From Bombyx mori (lineage: Eukaryota > Arthropoda > Insecta > Lepidoptera > Bombycidae), in the NCBI RefSeq assembly GCF_030269925.1, contig NC_085110.1, forward strand, positions 310,001 through 374,000: a stretch of DNA of 64,000 bases, in the 5' to 3' direction. Each line of letters starts with the position of its first letter. The stretch's first letter is position 1. Both the position numbers and the translations under genes were made by a program. The notes beneath the pieces are model-generated. The model was given only the letters and a program-made list of their open reading frames with translations, searched no databases and was not told where the DNA came from. Positions 44,201 through 53,825 of this stretch are shown one piece after another.

Positions 44201-46264
44201 ATGACGATGAAAATCAATAATAACTTTGGCAGCATTAATAAAATTAATACCCAGTAAAGTTTCATTATCATTAGAATCAGGGAAGATTATAAATGGAATA
44301 TTAATCACTATGTGTTCTAATCTCACTGGTAATATGGTTGTCAATACATCCATATTCCGAACATGCCCATCAGCAAGTTTGACTCGCCTAGTGGAGGGAG
44401 TAAGAGGGTGACCCTTTTGTAGAAGGAGAGCATACAGCGTGTGACCAGCAATACAATGCTTAGCTGCTGTATCTATAAGTGCAGTACCCTGTTTACCGAG
44501 AACTTGAATTTTGAAAATAGGCCGTAAATGCAAATACTTATCATCACTCTCACGGTCGTACACGGACGCTACAACACTTCCCTCACATGTACAATAATTA
44601 AAATTCAAACAATTATCAATTTCCACACATTCGTTAATTTTTCCAAAATTACACTTACTGCCTTTTGTGTCACAGTCATGGTTAGTTGAAAATTTTAAAT
44701 TATTACAATTTGGTTCAATTATTTGATCATAAGGTAAAAATGAGTTCTTACATTTAGGTCTAGTTCCCTGGTTATAACAAATATTTAAATTTTTACACTT
44801 TGTCCGAACATCCTGATTATATAAAACATGAGAATCACAAAAGGTTGGCATCTCATTATTACTAGTGCAATTACAGTTAATATTCTTTGACACAGAATCA
44901 TTACAGGCATGAAAATAAGATTTTCTGGAAGTAGGGCCTCTGTTAATGGTAGCATAATTAATATTTGCATCCCGGTTACAAAAATTTTGACATTCAAAAT
45001 TACTCAGAAAATTATTTTTGTCATGCTGCTTAACATCATACATTGCATTCTGAACAGGTAAATTAGAACTAATTGTGTTAGTATTATTAACATTACACTG
45101 AACACTATAAAACGCATTATTGTCATTTTGCACACCCTCGGAAAAGTTAGATTGACTTTGCTCACCTCGGTTGTTTAACTTACGGCACTGTTCCCGTGCA
45201 TGTCCAAACCGTTTGCAGTAGGAGCACACTGGACGCTGTTTCTTCGTGGTCACGAATTGCTCTGCAGAACCTGGCACAGCAGCGGCAGGCGTGGCAACGC
45301 TAGGCTGGGCGACAGCGACAGGCACAGCGGTGGCGGGCACGACGGCCGCGGCGGAGTTTGGAAAGCGCGCGCGCGGCGCCGGGGCACTCGCACGAGCGGC
45401 GCACGGTTCAGGCCGACTCGCAGCCTGGGCCGGCTGGGCACGGATCGAACGCACACCACTAGTGGACGACACTGGTCTCGATTGAGTCTCCTCTATCGAA
45501 TCTTCTATATTCCGAGCATGGTTTAATAATGAATTGAAAGATGTGATTTCTTCACGGCGCAATCTTGTGCGTATTCTATTATGAAGCAACCCGTATATCA
45601 TATCAAGTTGTACTTTTTCAGTAATATCATCCCGCGGTAGCTTTGCCATAAGCGCACGAATACGAGCAACAAACTTGTCTGTGTTTTCGTTATCCTGCGG
45701 GGAAGCAAATATTTCCAAATATATTCTATGTGGTGGAAGGCGGGTGCCATATGCATATATTAAATTTTCTTTGGCTTCGTTCCAAGTGGAGATGTGATGC
45801 TTTAATCCTAGCCACCACGTAGCTGCGTCAGCAGACAAAAGCATGGCTAGGCCTCGTATGATGTTAGCGTCAGATACTTGAACGCATTCTGTATAACTTT
45901 CAATTGCATCTATAAAGGCCTCAACAGATTCACCAGGTGCACCGCTGAAAGAAGCTCTGCAACGCGCCAAGGTACCATCTACGTTCACTGGGGGCATCGG
46001 CGGAGGTGCCGGAGTCGACGATCTTTGTTCCATCACGTACGACATAATGTTCTTAAATGTTTCGGCCTGCGAACGTTGCAGCGAGGCCATCAACGCTGAA
46101 ACATCATCCAAGTTGAACGTAGAATTGTTGCTACGTGATTCGGCGTGGGGGCGATCATGGGGGCTATCATGCTCCTCGTGATTTTCGTTGGCATTTGCAT
46201 CTGCAGCAGGAATAACGTCGTCTTCGCGACGTTGCTGGCGATCTTGACTTCTAGTTAAAGGCAT
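41144..46264 (-). CDS. Gypsy gag-pol polyprotein, single ORF
   Basis: The 1706-aa frame has no frameshift between gag and pol. Order: gag domain (about 1-290), Ala/Pro-rich linker, zinc knuckle CSYCKRFGHAREQC (about 344), long Asn/Cys-rich spacer, aspartic protease ALIDTAA (about 595), reverse transcriptase with FCVDYRRLNE and YLDD (about 920), RNase H (about 1060-1175), integrase H-H-C-C finger (about 1279-1314) and D-D-35-E core (about 1345, 1407, 1443). The first RNase H catalytic Asp (TDAS in relatives) is Asn (AAC codon, TNAS, about 1067), while the Glu and later Asp positions are kept. The stop lies 58 nt inside the 3' LTR. The copy is open but probably replication-defective. Confidence 0.9.
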   Translation of the reverse strand: MPLTRSQDRQQRREDDVIPAADANANENHEEHDSPHDRPHAESRSNNSTFNLDDVSALMASLQRSQAETFKNIMSYVMEQRSSTPAPPPMPPVNVDGTLARCRASFSGAPGESVEAFIDAIESYTECVQVSDANIIRGLAMLLSADAATWWLGLKHHISTWNEAKENLIYAYGTRLPPHRIYLEIFASPQDNENTDKFVARIRALMAKLPRDDITEKVQLDMIYGLLHNRIRTRLRREEITSFNSLLNHARNIEDSIEETQSRPVSSTSGVRSIRAQPAQAASRPEPCAARASAPAPRARFPNSAAAVVPATAVPVAVAQPSVATPAAAVPGSAEQFVTTKKQRPVCSYCKRFGHAREQCRKLNNRGEQSQSNFSEGVQNDNNAFYSVQCNVNNTNTISSNLPVQNAMYDVKQHDKNNFLSNFECQNFCNRDANINYATINRGPTSRKSYFHACNDSVSKNINCNCTSNNEMPTFCDSHVLYNQDVRTKCKNLNICYNQGTRPKCKNSFLPYDQIIEPNCNNLKFSTNHDCDTKGSKCNFGKINECVEIDNCLNFNYCTCEGSVVASVYDRESDDKYLHLRPIFKIQVLGKQGTALIDTAAKHCIAGHTLYALLLQKGHPLTPSTRRVKLADGHVRNMDVLTTILPVRLEHIVINIPFIIFPDSNDNETLLGINFINAAKVIIDFHRHEWYFSTDAKVHYKLLFEPMSRGVCIASTNMLRDDEGMHLQSAERQALSEFLIRHESIFTAGGGPTPFIEHCIDTGDHPPIAVPPYRLNPSKKETMKNEIEKMLADDIIEECESAWCSPALMIPKSNGNVRFCVDYRRLNEVTKSDTYPLPRIDDLLQSTKKNCYMTTIDLRSSYWQVMVREADRDKTAFVCPLGTYRFKRMPFGLKNAPATFQRLIDRLRSCAALKDVTVLAYLDDLLIISEGFQQHLQDLEAVFSRLSEFKLHVNREKCTFAKERVRYLGHVITPDGVSPDPEKVSAVLNMLEPSNLKHLKTFLQTCSWFRKFIPNFSKIAEPLTRLTKKNYTWSWGPEQTQAFKELKRLLTTAPVLVQANFKQPLVLRTNASNYALGAVLAQGEGKDERPIEYASRLLTAAERNYSTTEREALAVVWAVERFRPYLDGQPIIIGSDHQPLRWLLSLKSPAGRLVRWALKLQEFDIRFEYTPGKANVVADTLSRPICSNETQNNCGICSVICDLPTKSPTQLRQDQLTDPEIQKIVTELEGVDELAAKRWSERGFLMEQGVLYRLNPDSDAEAPQLVIPAHQVTDILKELHDAPTAGHAGIDRTYQQVSRLFYFTGIRRIITDYVKACIHCQRYKAANTKPPGLLQTPVMNQRNEVLAVDLFGPLPPGKQGERWILLIEDTATRWTELFPLKEATAEACAHVLIEEYFMRFGLPRRLVSDNGVQFISAVMRQCMSILGIKQNLIPLYHPEANPAERKNRDLKTLLAQLVEYDHTSWPNMLPVIRFALNNAKCRTTGMSPAYLSFGREMRSPTEVTHDLRAVLDKDNFVPQITPYLRKFVNSFSAVRERVETLQDKAKGYADRSRRPIETFNEDDMVLIKSHVLSKSAKSLTSKFVPKRDGPYRIVKKVSPTTYHVAHVDKPDEVLGKYHVNDLTLYRENQSDALPRPAMPKKKRGRPPKNVKTDSRVPGHMTTRHAEPCAEAPSLSPAAGGMVGLEGEYVANRPVRHSRGRMPARYT
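41202..41213 (-). promoter_or_regulatory. Polypurine tract
   Basis: AGAGGGGGAGTA on the minus strand directly precedes the 3' LTR, where plus-strand DNA synthesis is primed in LTR elements. Confidence 0.65.
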
Positions 46265-46378
46265 TCTTTACAATTAAGCACCAACAGCATACAATAGTTA
46301 GCAAATTTTTCACAAAAGCGTGCGCGCCATTTTGTTAGTCCAAGCAAGAAAAAAATTAGGAAACGTTGGGCAGCCAGA

Positions 46379-46594
46379 TATAGTGAGGGGTAGATCTCAG
46401 GGGTATTTAAAACTATGGGTTAGTCACCAATATCGAATTTCGAATTTTAATCTTCCTTTATCACAAACAATTTTCAATTTTAAACAATAAATACATTTAG
46501 ACGCGGGCGCACGCTATTCACACTCAAAACGGAAGCGCCCGGAACATAGATTATACACTGTTGAAAAGATTGACATAGATGCTAACTATGTATA
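46379..46594 (-). repeat. Inner 5' LTR (216 of 265 bp)
   Basis: In minus orientation it starts at TATACATAG, position 50 of the LTR, and ends at CACTATA two bases before the primer-binding site. The first 49 nt are missing. Sequence shared with the inner 3' LTR appears identical. Confidence 0.75.
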
Positions 46595-46609
46595 CTACCC
46601 CTCACTATA
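46595..46609 (+). repeat. Isolated LTR tail at right edge
   Basis: CTACCCCTCACTATA equals the end of the LTR in plus orientation and directly abuts the GTCT duplication. Confidence 0.75.
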
Positions 46610-46613
46610 GTCT
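46610..46613. repeat. Target duplication GTCT, right copy
   Basis: Partner of 39679-39682. Confidence 0.7.
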
Positions 46614-47656
46614 TTCATGTTAGGCAGTGGCTTGACTGCGCCTCTGACACTGTTAATGCTCACGTGTGACCACTTAGCAAGACGTGTACGACATGCTCCA
46701 TATGGTTCTGCCCACCAAAGCAAAAACCTACGAATATTACTCGCCTTGATACTTCCTAGCCCCTTTAGCCAGCCTGCGTGCCTGTCTCGTGGTAAATATG
46801 TTAAGTATGGCACACGATACTCCAAATAGCTAATATTAAATCAGGCAAAATTACATCATTATGAAAACTAGTAATACGTAAGATTCAATTTTACCTACAT
46901 CAACATACAAGAGCAGGCTCCCAATAGTCCGGGTACAATCGGCGAGAGCTGAGAAGGCGCTGCCCGGCGGACCCTCCCGCGGGGCACGGTATCGCTCGTC
47001 AGCTGGGGGCCCTCACGTACCCAGAAAAAGCCCTTTTTAGGCACTTATCTGAGACAAATGAACTACTTTGTCTAATCATTTATTTTTCTGGTAATAACTG
47101 CGGTACACGTGAATGTATCTTCAAGAACGTTTTATTTAGTTATGGAACAGATAGGTTAACAAGCTCACGGCCCGTCTTTCTCATTCTCACAAAGGAAATA
47201 GCTATTGAAAAGTCACTACCCTAACCCCAATAGGCTAATGGCTAATGAACTGCAGACTTACAATACGCTTGACGGTGCGTTTATAATGATATTATTTCAG
47301 GAACATTAAAACACATTGTTTTTGTGTTCAATGGCGAATATCCATTCTATGAGATGAGACCTACTCAAATAGCGCCACAGTAAGCCTTAAAGCCATTATA
47401 GATGTAAGTTCGAGATCAGTCTGAAACCTGGGGCTCAGAGCACAGAACTGTGTAAACATTGAAACTGTTCGCCTGTTTTTAGTAGAAAGCTTAGCTTTTG
47501 TATCGCCATTTTGGACAGACGAAATACGGCCTACCTGATAGTGAGTTGAGACTGTTGCTCATACCCAGGGGCACAGGAAAGCCGCTACCTACTGCTGACA
47601 CATAGTGTTTTGCGTGCCTAAACTTTATTAAAAAAATTCATGCAAAAATTATAATC
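46614..47656. other. No gene; decayed LINE/SINE tail at 47515-47600
   Basis: The relic reads 'aatacggcctacctgatag' and 'aggggcacaggaaagccgc', a reversed and diverged copy of the tail seen at 52262-52370. The rest shows nothing I recognise. Confidence 0.45.
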
Positions 47657-47664
47657 GTGCATCT

Positions 47665-49447
47665 TTTTTTATGATTGAAAGATTACTGGTGGCCCGAAGG
47701 CCTTTCCAGTTTCACTAGGACAGGTGGGCGAGCAAAGGCTCAGCCAAGAGGGGCGGGATTTGCTAACAACTGCCCGAGCGCCTCCGAAGGAGACCTAACA
47801 ACTGAAGAGCAATTGCTTCGCGAATGAATCTACTACCGAATAGGAATCGCGACCCGCTGAGAAGATCCAGCGAGAAACTCAGCGGGCTGATGCACGGGTT
47901 GGGTTGCACGTCGACCTCTTTGTCGAGTTCGACGAGTACGGTTACCGGGGTCCCTAAGCCTGCTCCTAGTATTAGAGCTAAAGGCGTCTAAAGCAAAGGT
48001 TATTGGATCTGATGGATCCGTAAGGTCGTGTCTAGGGCGTCGACGATGACTGGCTCCTGCATGATCAGGATTCGGGGAGTAGTCAGCGGCGGCAACGATA
48101 AAGCGATTATCATGACGCATAGCCTTATCGAAGTACCATTCCGATGCTGACTTCATGTATTTCCGAATTGATTCGAGGCCCAGGTCGTCGTGTAGGTCAA
48201 CGTTCCTCACGAACCACGGAGCCCCGACAGCTAACCTGCAAAAACGGGATTGTAGAGATCGGAGGGTGTCTATGTGTGTGCGGGCCGCGTGAGCGAACAC
48301 CAAACTCGCGTAAGTCATGACGGGCCTTATGCAAGTTTTGTAAAGTGTCACCTTGTTCCGAAGGGACATTTTACTCCGCTTACAGATCATGGGATAGAGT
48401 CTGCCGAGAATAAATGCGGCACGATCGCGGACTGTTTTTATATGCGGGCGGAATGTCATGGATGCATCCAGGGTGACTCCCAGGTACTTGACCTTCCTGG
48501 ACCAGGGTATAGGTTGGCCGAAGAGGGTGATCGGGGCTGTGATATTTCTCCTCCTAATGCGTGAGGAAATAAGCGGTGAGTTTCCCCTTTGAAATAACAC
48601 TGCGGTGCTTTTCGCTGGGTTGATGTCTATGCGCCATTTTCGGAACCACTGTCCTAGGGCTACGGCTGCGCTCTGAAACTTCTTCGCAATAAGGAACTTA
48701 TTTCTACTCGAATAGTAAACAGTCGTGTCGTCGGCAAATAAAGCTAACTGGGTCGGCGGCGACCGGGGAATATCGTTGACGAATAAGCTAAATACGAGGG
48801 GCGAGAGGACAGAGCCTTGCGGGACTCCAGCCGTGAGAGGTCGAGGGGAGGAGCGGGTTCCCTCGACTCGATATCGAAAAGAGCGTTTCAACAAGAAGTC
48901 CCGTATGATGAGCACGAGACTATCCGGCACACCCATGTTGAATAGTTTGAAAATCAAACCGTTGTGCCAGACTTTGTCAAACGCTTTTGCGACGTCGAAG
49001 AAGAGGGCTCCCGTGTAGATAGGTTTTGTTCGGTTAAGCCCTACGAGAATGTGCTCTGTGAGGTTGTGCACCTGTTGTACGCATGAGTGATTTGCACGGA
49101 ATCCGAATTGTTCATCGATGCGAATGCCCTTGAATGAGAGGAAGTCTCTGAGGCGTTTGTAGAGCAAACGTTCATACAGTCTGCCTAGAGACATGAGGAG
49201 GCTAATCGGGTGGTAACTCGTCGGATTATTTTTTGGTTTACAGGGTTTGTGTATGCCGATAACGTCCGCTTCTTTCCACACCGCGGGAAAGATACAGTTA
49301 GCCATAGCGGCATTGAAAATAGATGCCAACATCACGATGAGTCGGACGGGTAGAAGTTTAATAAAGCGGTTAGATATACCGTCGGAACCGGGAGCCTTGC
49401 GAGGAAGTAGGTCTTTGTTCAGTTCTTTAACTTCCATTGGGGTGACG
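47665..49447 (-). mobile_element. Jockey-clade LINE, 5' truncated
   Basis: Poly(A) appears as T7 at 47664-47670. GTGCATCT at 47657-47664 and 49448-49455 is an 8-bp target duplication. The element carries the reverse-transcriptase half of ORF2 and the family 3' UTR with hairpin (47853-47886). It is about 1.78 kb and ends 10 nt upstream of the first Met codon of its ORF, almost the same place as the copy at 59554-61341. Confidence 0.8.
47833..49437 (-). CDS. LINE reverse transcriptase, N-truncated ORF2
   Basis: The 534-aa open frame has RKAPGSDGISNRFIKLLPVR, EQFGFRANHSCVQQVHNL, VAKAFDKVWHNGL, GVPQGSVLSPLVFSLFVNDI and the FADD catalytic motif. The endonuclease is absent because of 5' truncation, so it cannot transpose by itself. 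The C-terminus extends past the relative at 59796 because that frame's stop is altered. The Met is simply the first ATG, not a proven start. Confidence 0.75.
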   Translation of the reverse strand: MEVKELNKDLLPRKAPGSDGISNRFIKLLPVRLIVMLASIFNAAMANCIFPAVWKEADVIGIHKPCKPKNNPTSYHPISLLMSLGRLYERLLYKRLRDFLSFKGIRIDEQFGFRANHSCVQQVHNLTEHILVGLNRTKPIYTGALFFDVAKAFDKVWHNGLIFKLFNMGVPDSLVLIIRDFLLKRSFRYRVEGTRSSPRPLTAGVPQGSVLSPLVFSLFVNDIPRSPPTQLALFADDTTVYYSSRNKFLIAKKFQSAAVALGQWFRKWRIDINPAKSTAVLFQRGNSPLISSRIRRRNITAPITLFGQPIPWSRKVKYLGVTLDASMTFRPHIKTVRDRAAFILGRLYPMICKRSKMSLRNKVTLYKTCIRPVMTYASLVFAHAARTHIDTLRSLQSRFCRLAVGAPWFVRNVDLHDDLGLESIRKYMKSASEWYFDKAMRHDNRFIVAAADYSPNPDHAGASHRRRPRHDLTDPSDPITFALDAFSSNTRSRLRDPGNRTRRTRQRGRRATQPVHQPAEFLAGSSQRVAIPIR

Positions 49448-49465
49448 GTGCATCTATTCGTTATG

Positions 49466-49681
49466 TCTATACTAATATTATAAAGAGGAAAGATTTGTTT
49501 GTTTGTTTGTTTCGAATAGGCTCCGAAACTACTGGACCGATTTGAAAAATTCTTTTTCCATTAGAAGCCGATATTGTCCCTGATGAACATAGGCTACTTT
49601 TTTTTTATTATTTTTTATTTTATTTTTTTGATTTCATGTGTGTTTTAATGTTTCCGAAGCGAAGCGAGGGCGGGTCGCTAG
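49466..49681 (+). mobile_element. Helitron-like non-autonomous element
   Basis: It starts TCTATACTAATATTATAAAG and ends with a GC-rich region and CGCTAG before T, as in Helitron-like elements of Lepidoptera. The body holds 'tgtttgtttgtttgtttc' and 'actggaccgatttg'. It encodes nothing. It begins 10 bp after the adjacent LINE's target duplication. Confidence 0.5.
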
Positions 49682-49914
49682 TATATTATAAATTTGATAT
49701 CAATTTCTTACAAAGTTTACTAAAACGGCATTAGAAACTATAACTAACCAATAACGGCTCGCGTTCTTGCTAGTAAATAAATAATGCACTTGTGTTGCGT
49801 AAATTCTAATACAAAAAACAAGAAAAACAAGGCGAGAGCTATGAATCAAGTTATTGTTTACATCCTGTTAGACGCAGCGCGGATGACTGCACATTTGTCA
49901 TACATTGTCATAGA
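49682..49914. other. No gene or recognised element
   Basis: AT-rich; nothing recognised. Confidence 0.4.
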
Positions 49915-50000
49915 TGTTTGACATAGATGTCTATGGGTTCCAGTAACCACTTAACACCAGGTGGGCTGTGAGCTCGACCACCCACCGAAGCAATAAAAAA
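49915..50000 (+). repeat. SINE tail
   Basis: 'agatgtctatgggttccag', 'taaccacttaacaccagg' and 'ggctgtgagctcgaccac', then an A-rich end. Confidence 0.65.
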
Positions 50001-50059
50001 AATCGTACTTGATCCTATTTCGTATTCCAACTTATGAATAAAGTTTATTTGATTAATTA

Positions 50060-50155
50060 TAGGCAGTAGATTGGCTCTGCCCCTGGTGTTGCTGACATCA
50101 GCTATGGGTGACGGAAACCACACACCATCAGGTAGGCCGTATACCCGTCTGCCTA
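50060..50155 (+). repeat. Decayed LINE/SINE tail of the 52.3-kb family
   Basis: 'ggctctgcccctggtgttg', 'atgggtgacggaaacc', 'accatcaggtaggccgt' and 'acccgtctgcctat' match, in plus orientation, the tail seen reversed at 52262-52370. Confidence 0.55.
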
Positions 50156-52243
50156 TATCTCTGTCTGTCTGTATACATATCTGTATATTATGAGTCGTGA
50201 CCTTATAATAGTAGTCGTCTAAGTCTATTATTGTGGTACTGTTGAGTAACTGTATGCTCATACAATTCAAACAACTGAAGTATTATTCTCTTAAATTTGA
50301 AGATAAAACGTTTGCCCAGTTTCGCCAATATTCCAAATAAAATAACTCTCAACTTCCTTTTGTTAATCCATTAAGAATCCTCATTTTAGCAAACGGAGAA
50401 AAATGTGATTTCACAAAAAAAAAACACAAGAAACGAGAGACAAAAGTTCTCAGAGGGATCTCTTGCAAATCCCTCTGAGAGAGGAACGGAGTTTCTAATA
50501 GATTAATATGCAAATCAGTGAAAACTCTGCGGCTGCAAGTATCAAAGAAGCGTTTTGAAGTGAGCCCGAAACTAAAAAAATTAACTTATTAAATCGTTTT
50601 CGGAGATTGGTTAATCAAGACCCCTCGGTAGTAACTGCCACGTATCTGTCGTTCTGAGCTAGAAGCTTGGTTCAAGCAAGTTCCCGACCAGCTGACTGGC
50701 CTACCAACCGTCGAGACAATTCCCGTGGTGCGTTCACCTTGCGATTGAGTTTGGTATTAACCAGGCCCGGAGTCTTCGAGACGTATCTGCGCCAGATCGA
50801 AGTCGAACTGACAACGGAGTACCATAGACTCCCAGTGTACCCTTGAATAAGTGTGAGTTGGGGCAAGGAATATTCTATTTCTGCGAATAAAAATTTTGGC
50901 AGAAAGGTGCATCGGGCCGCAAGGAATAGAGCATTTCTCTCTTTGATTCAACCGGCCAGAGCAGAAGACAGAAGAAAGAATTCACGTCCGACTCCCAGCT
51001 CAGGCATCAATTTCACATACGGTTTGTGATATGTCAATGGGAACCAAGAAGACCGTACATGTATGTGCTCTAATAGGACTTAAAGCAACTGGCTGGCGGC
51101 CTGTTATCTTTACCTACACTGTGTCGATCCCACCGAGGTATGTCCGAGATGTGACACTGAGTTGACGGTCGTGTCGTCAACGACTGCACGACCAGCGTTC
51201 CGTAGGACAAGGTGACAGGAAGATGTGCGCTGCGCAATAAAGGGTTCCACTCATCTCCAATGATTCGACAAATTTTGGTTCCTGACGAGGTTACTGGAGG
51301 TTTTACAGCTCCAATATTTCCCGGACGCCGTCTCCAGTGCTTAAGCGAAAGTTGGGGATATTTGAAGTCTCCCATCTTTTAACATGAGATCCAAGTCTGA
51401 ATTATATTGAAAATTATTTTATCGTTCATACTGGAATTCATGTTGTCTTTGCCGTACGATTAAGGAGGGGGTGCCACGCGTGTGCACTAATAGCGCGCCC
51501 CCGTGCAAAATAAATGTTATTCGGTATTCGCGTTGCGGTGTAAGTGTGTGAGTTGCATTGGTGACCAATTAATACCAAGTCGATCATGTAATCGTCCAAT
51601 AAAAGTAAAAGTAAAAACCACTAACATATAATTTTTAGTACCAATAATAACATTTCAAATAGTATCGCAAGCAAGCGTTTGAGATTGCGCTAGAAAAGCT
51701 TCGCTTGTAAGTGTTGGATCAGAGCTCAAAGCTTCGGCGAGCTTTATGTGGCTGAGTAACGGCATTGCGTCTTACCGATATTGTAAAATGGAAGTCAAAC
51801 GGCTCAATATTACAGATCTGTATACAATATTGAGAGCAACTGAATGTTCAATTGTGGCAATTTTAACGGTATTTTGTAATGAAATCGATAATTTCCATAA
51901 GTCCGCCTAAAGACTATTTTGCATCTATCGGCCTATGTAGTGAATAACTTTCTATAATACATATTGTTATATTATGTTACATTTTTTTCGTGGTTACCAT
52001 AAGTAGTAGTGGTTACCATAATCTGGATTTTAGATTTGATTCCCGGTGATTATCAATAATAAATGTTCTTAATCTGACTAATAATTATTTTTGATATTTA
52101 GCGTCTGAATGCGTGTACTCGTCATCATGTCATTGTGTAGGAGACAACCCTAACCTAAGGCAGCTGCTCGTTGAATATTATGATTATCTCATTATTATAT
52201 TAGTTGTAGTACTGATAAAGAAACTTTAAAGTAATTTTAGTAT
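50156..52243. other. Unassigned; higher GC at 50640-51370
   Basis: The GC-richer part resembles a decayed mobile element more than host exons, but I recognise no motif. A perfect 10-bp hairpin (CTCAGAGGGA/TCCCTCTGAG) lies at 50449-50479. Confidence 0.35.
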
Positions 52244-52745
52244 GTTTTTTTTTTTTTTTTTTATTGCCTTTGTAGGCAGACGGGCATACGGCCCACCTGA
52301 TGATGAGTGGTTACCGTCGCCCATGGACTTCAGCAATGCCAGGGGCAGAGCCAAGCCGCTGCCTACCGCTTAATACTCTCCATAAGCCTCGTTTGAAGAA
52401 GGACATGTCATAGCGCTCGGGAAACACCGTGGAGGGTAGCTCATTCCATAGCCGGATGGTACGTGGCAAAAAAGATCTCTGGAAACGCACTGTGGATGAC
52501 CGCAGTGGCTCCAGGTAGTATGGATGAACTCTACTCCGGTGGCGGGCGGTGCGATGGTAAAAACGAGATGCTGGTATCATCTCGAACAATTCCTCAGAGC
52601 ACTCCCCATGGAACATACGGTACAAAATACAGAGGGAACCGAAGTCCCTCCGCAGACCCAGAGGCTCCAAACGATCCGAGAGAATGGGATTATCGACAAT
52701 CCGAACGGCCCTCCTCTGTATGAATATTTCAAAAGACCTCAATCA
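52244..52745 (-). mobile_element. Non-LTR retrotransposon 3' end with C-terminal coding
   Basis: The poly(A) appears as a T run at 52245-52262. The minus frame 52742-52311 (143 aa) reads RRAVRIVDNPILSDRLEPLG, CILYRMFHGECSEELFEMIP and FLPRTIRLWNELPSTVFPER, the C-terminal region after the RT domain of a LINE ORF2. It is 5' truncated. Tails of the same family lie at 47515, 50060 and 57945. Confidence 0.7.
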
Positions 52746-53288
52746 TAAAATAAAATATTTCCAAATCAGCTCAGTTAAGCCAAATAATATTTCTTTATTA
52801 TTCTTGAGTTAATAAAAGCTCAACTTTGTTATTCAGTTCATAAGTTCGTGATTAATTCTCCCCGACCAACAGTTGGCGAACTATTATTTACTTCGAACAT
52901 TATTCTTTGCTAAGACATTAAGGTTCTGCGGCATTGTCTTTAAGTATTGATTTATTACCGCCTTGATGAGATAGTGGGCGGGCGGATCATAATGTCTTGG
53001 CGTGTGGACGTGAGTAGCGGCGTCTGTGCTCTTACTGATCGAGTGTGCCCGGTGCCTCAACCAGTCCGCTTGCTATACAAATGGCTTATACAAATATTAA
53101 ACAATCACAAGCATTTCACAAACTGAGAGCTATAGAGATATTTTTGGTTATTTTTTATCTAAGTGGGCGATCGAAGTCTGAATTGTATTGTACTTAGATA
53201 CTGGCTTTCCCACTTTTCGAACCGAAACTTATTTTTAAATTATTATTATTATTTATTTATTATTAATTATTATTATTATATTTAAATA
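52746..53288. other. No gene or recognised element
   Basis: AT-rich, with an ATT-rich run at 53236-53280. Confidence 0.45.
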
Positions 53289-53534
53289 CTAGCTGACTCA
53301 GCAGACTTCGTAGTGCCTCAATCGATAAATAAAAGACACATCAAGGGGACACATCAAAGGAAAAACAAAATTGTTTGTTTTTATATAATTCTGAGCTTTT
53401 TTATATTTTCTCACCTTTTAAACCTTCCCTGGACTTCCACGAATAATTCAAGACCAAAATTAGCCAAATTGGTCCAGCCGTTCTCGAGTTTTAGCGAGAC
53501 TAACGAACAGCAATTCATTTTTAAATATAGAGAT
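53289..53534 (+). repeat. RTE-like short interspersed element
   Basis: Begins CTAGCTGACTCAGCAGAC and ends 'gtccagccgttctcgag', 'agcgagactaacg', AT-rich tail; same family as 35527 and 61525. Confidence 0.7.
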
Positions 53535-53629
53535 AGATAGATTTGCTCGGGTATGACGGAGAAAGAAATAACATCCTATCGTAAAAAAATTGATGTGTAA
53601 TGTTTTCAAATTTGCCTGGTTAGTGCTTG

Positions 53630-53825
53630 TAAATCGTATCGTAGGCCCACGCGGATAGGCATTATCACCCTGCCTGTTTGTATCGCGAAGCAGTCGCCCA
53701 CTCCGGGTGGAAGGGCGGGTCAGTCGTTGCGATACGGTCGAGAGTTCGGCCTCATGGCTCCAAAGGTGCGGCGCTGTTCGCGTTCTGATGTTTATAGGTG
53801 CTCGTGACCACACTGGTGTTGTGTA
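53630..53825 (+). repeat. Ancient SINE related to the Bm1 type
   Basis: The layout matches the SINE body: 'atcaccctgcctgttt', 'gcgaagcagtcg', 'ggtggaagggcgggtcag', 'cgatacggtcgagag', 'tgctcgtgaccac'. Many substitutions are present, so either a very old copy or a sister family. Confidence 0.5.

Larger units (their letters stand above)
39683..46609. mobile_element. Rearranged Ty3/Gypsy LTR retrotransposon, head-to-head composite
   Basis: Order on the plus strand: complete LTR (39683-39947); leader with probable primer-binding site at 39950; gag truncated at 40950; then, reversed, an LTR lacking its last 14 nt (41201 down to 40951), gag-pol, leader, and an LTR lacking its first 49 nt (46594-46379 in element sense); then the final 15 nt of an LTR (46595-46609). 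The GTCT duplication brackets the whole, so the outer ends behave as one integrated unit. The two inner LTRs look identical over their shared 202 nt, while the outer left LTR differs from them at five sites. This is an old or recent retroelement, not a host gene. Confidence 0.85.

Noticed and set aside
45200..45526. Plus-strand open frames opposite the gag linker
   Set aside because: Antisense shadows of the GC-rich Ala/Pro linker in the gag-pol ORF.
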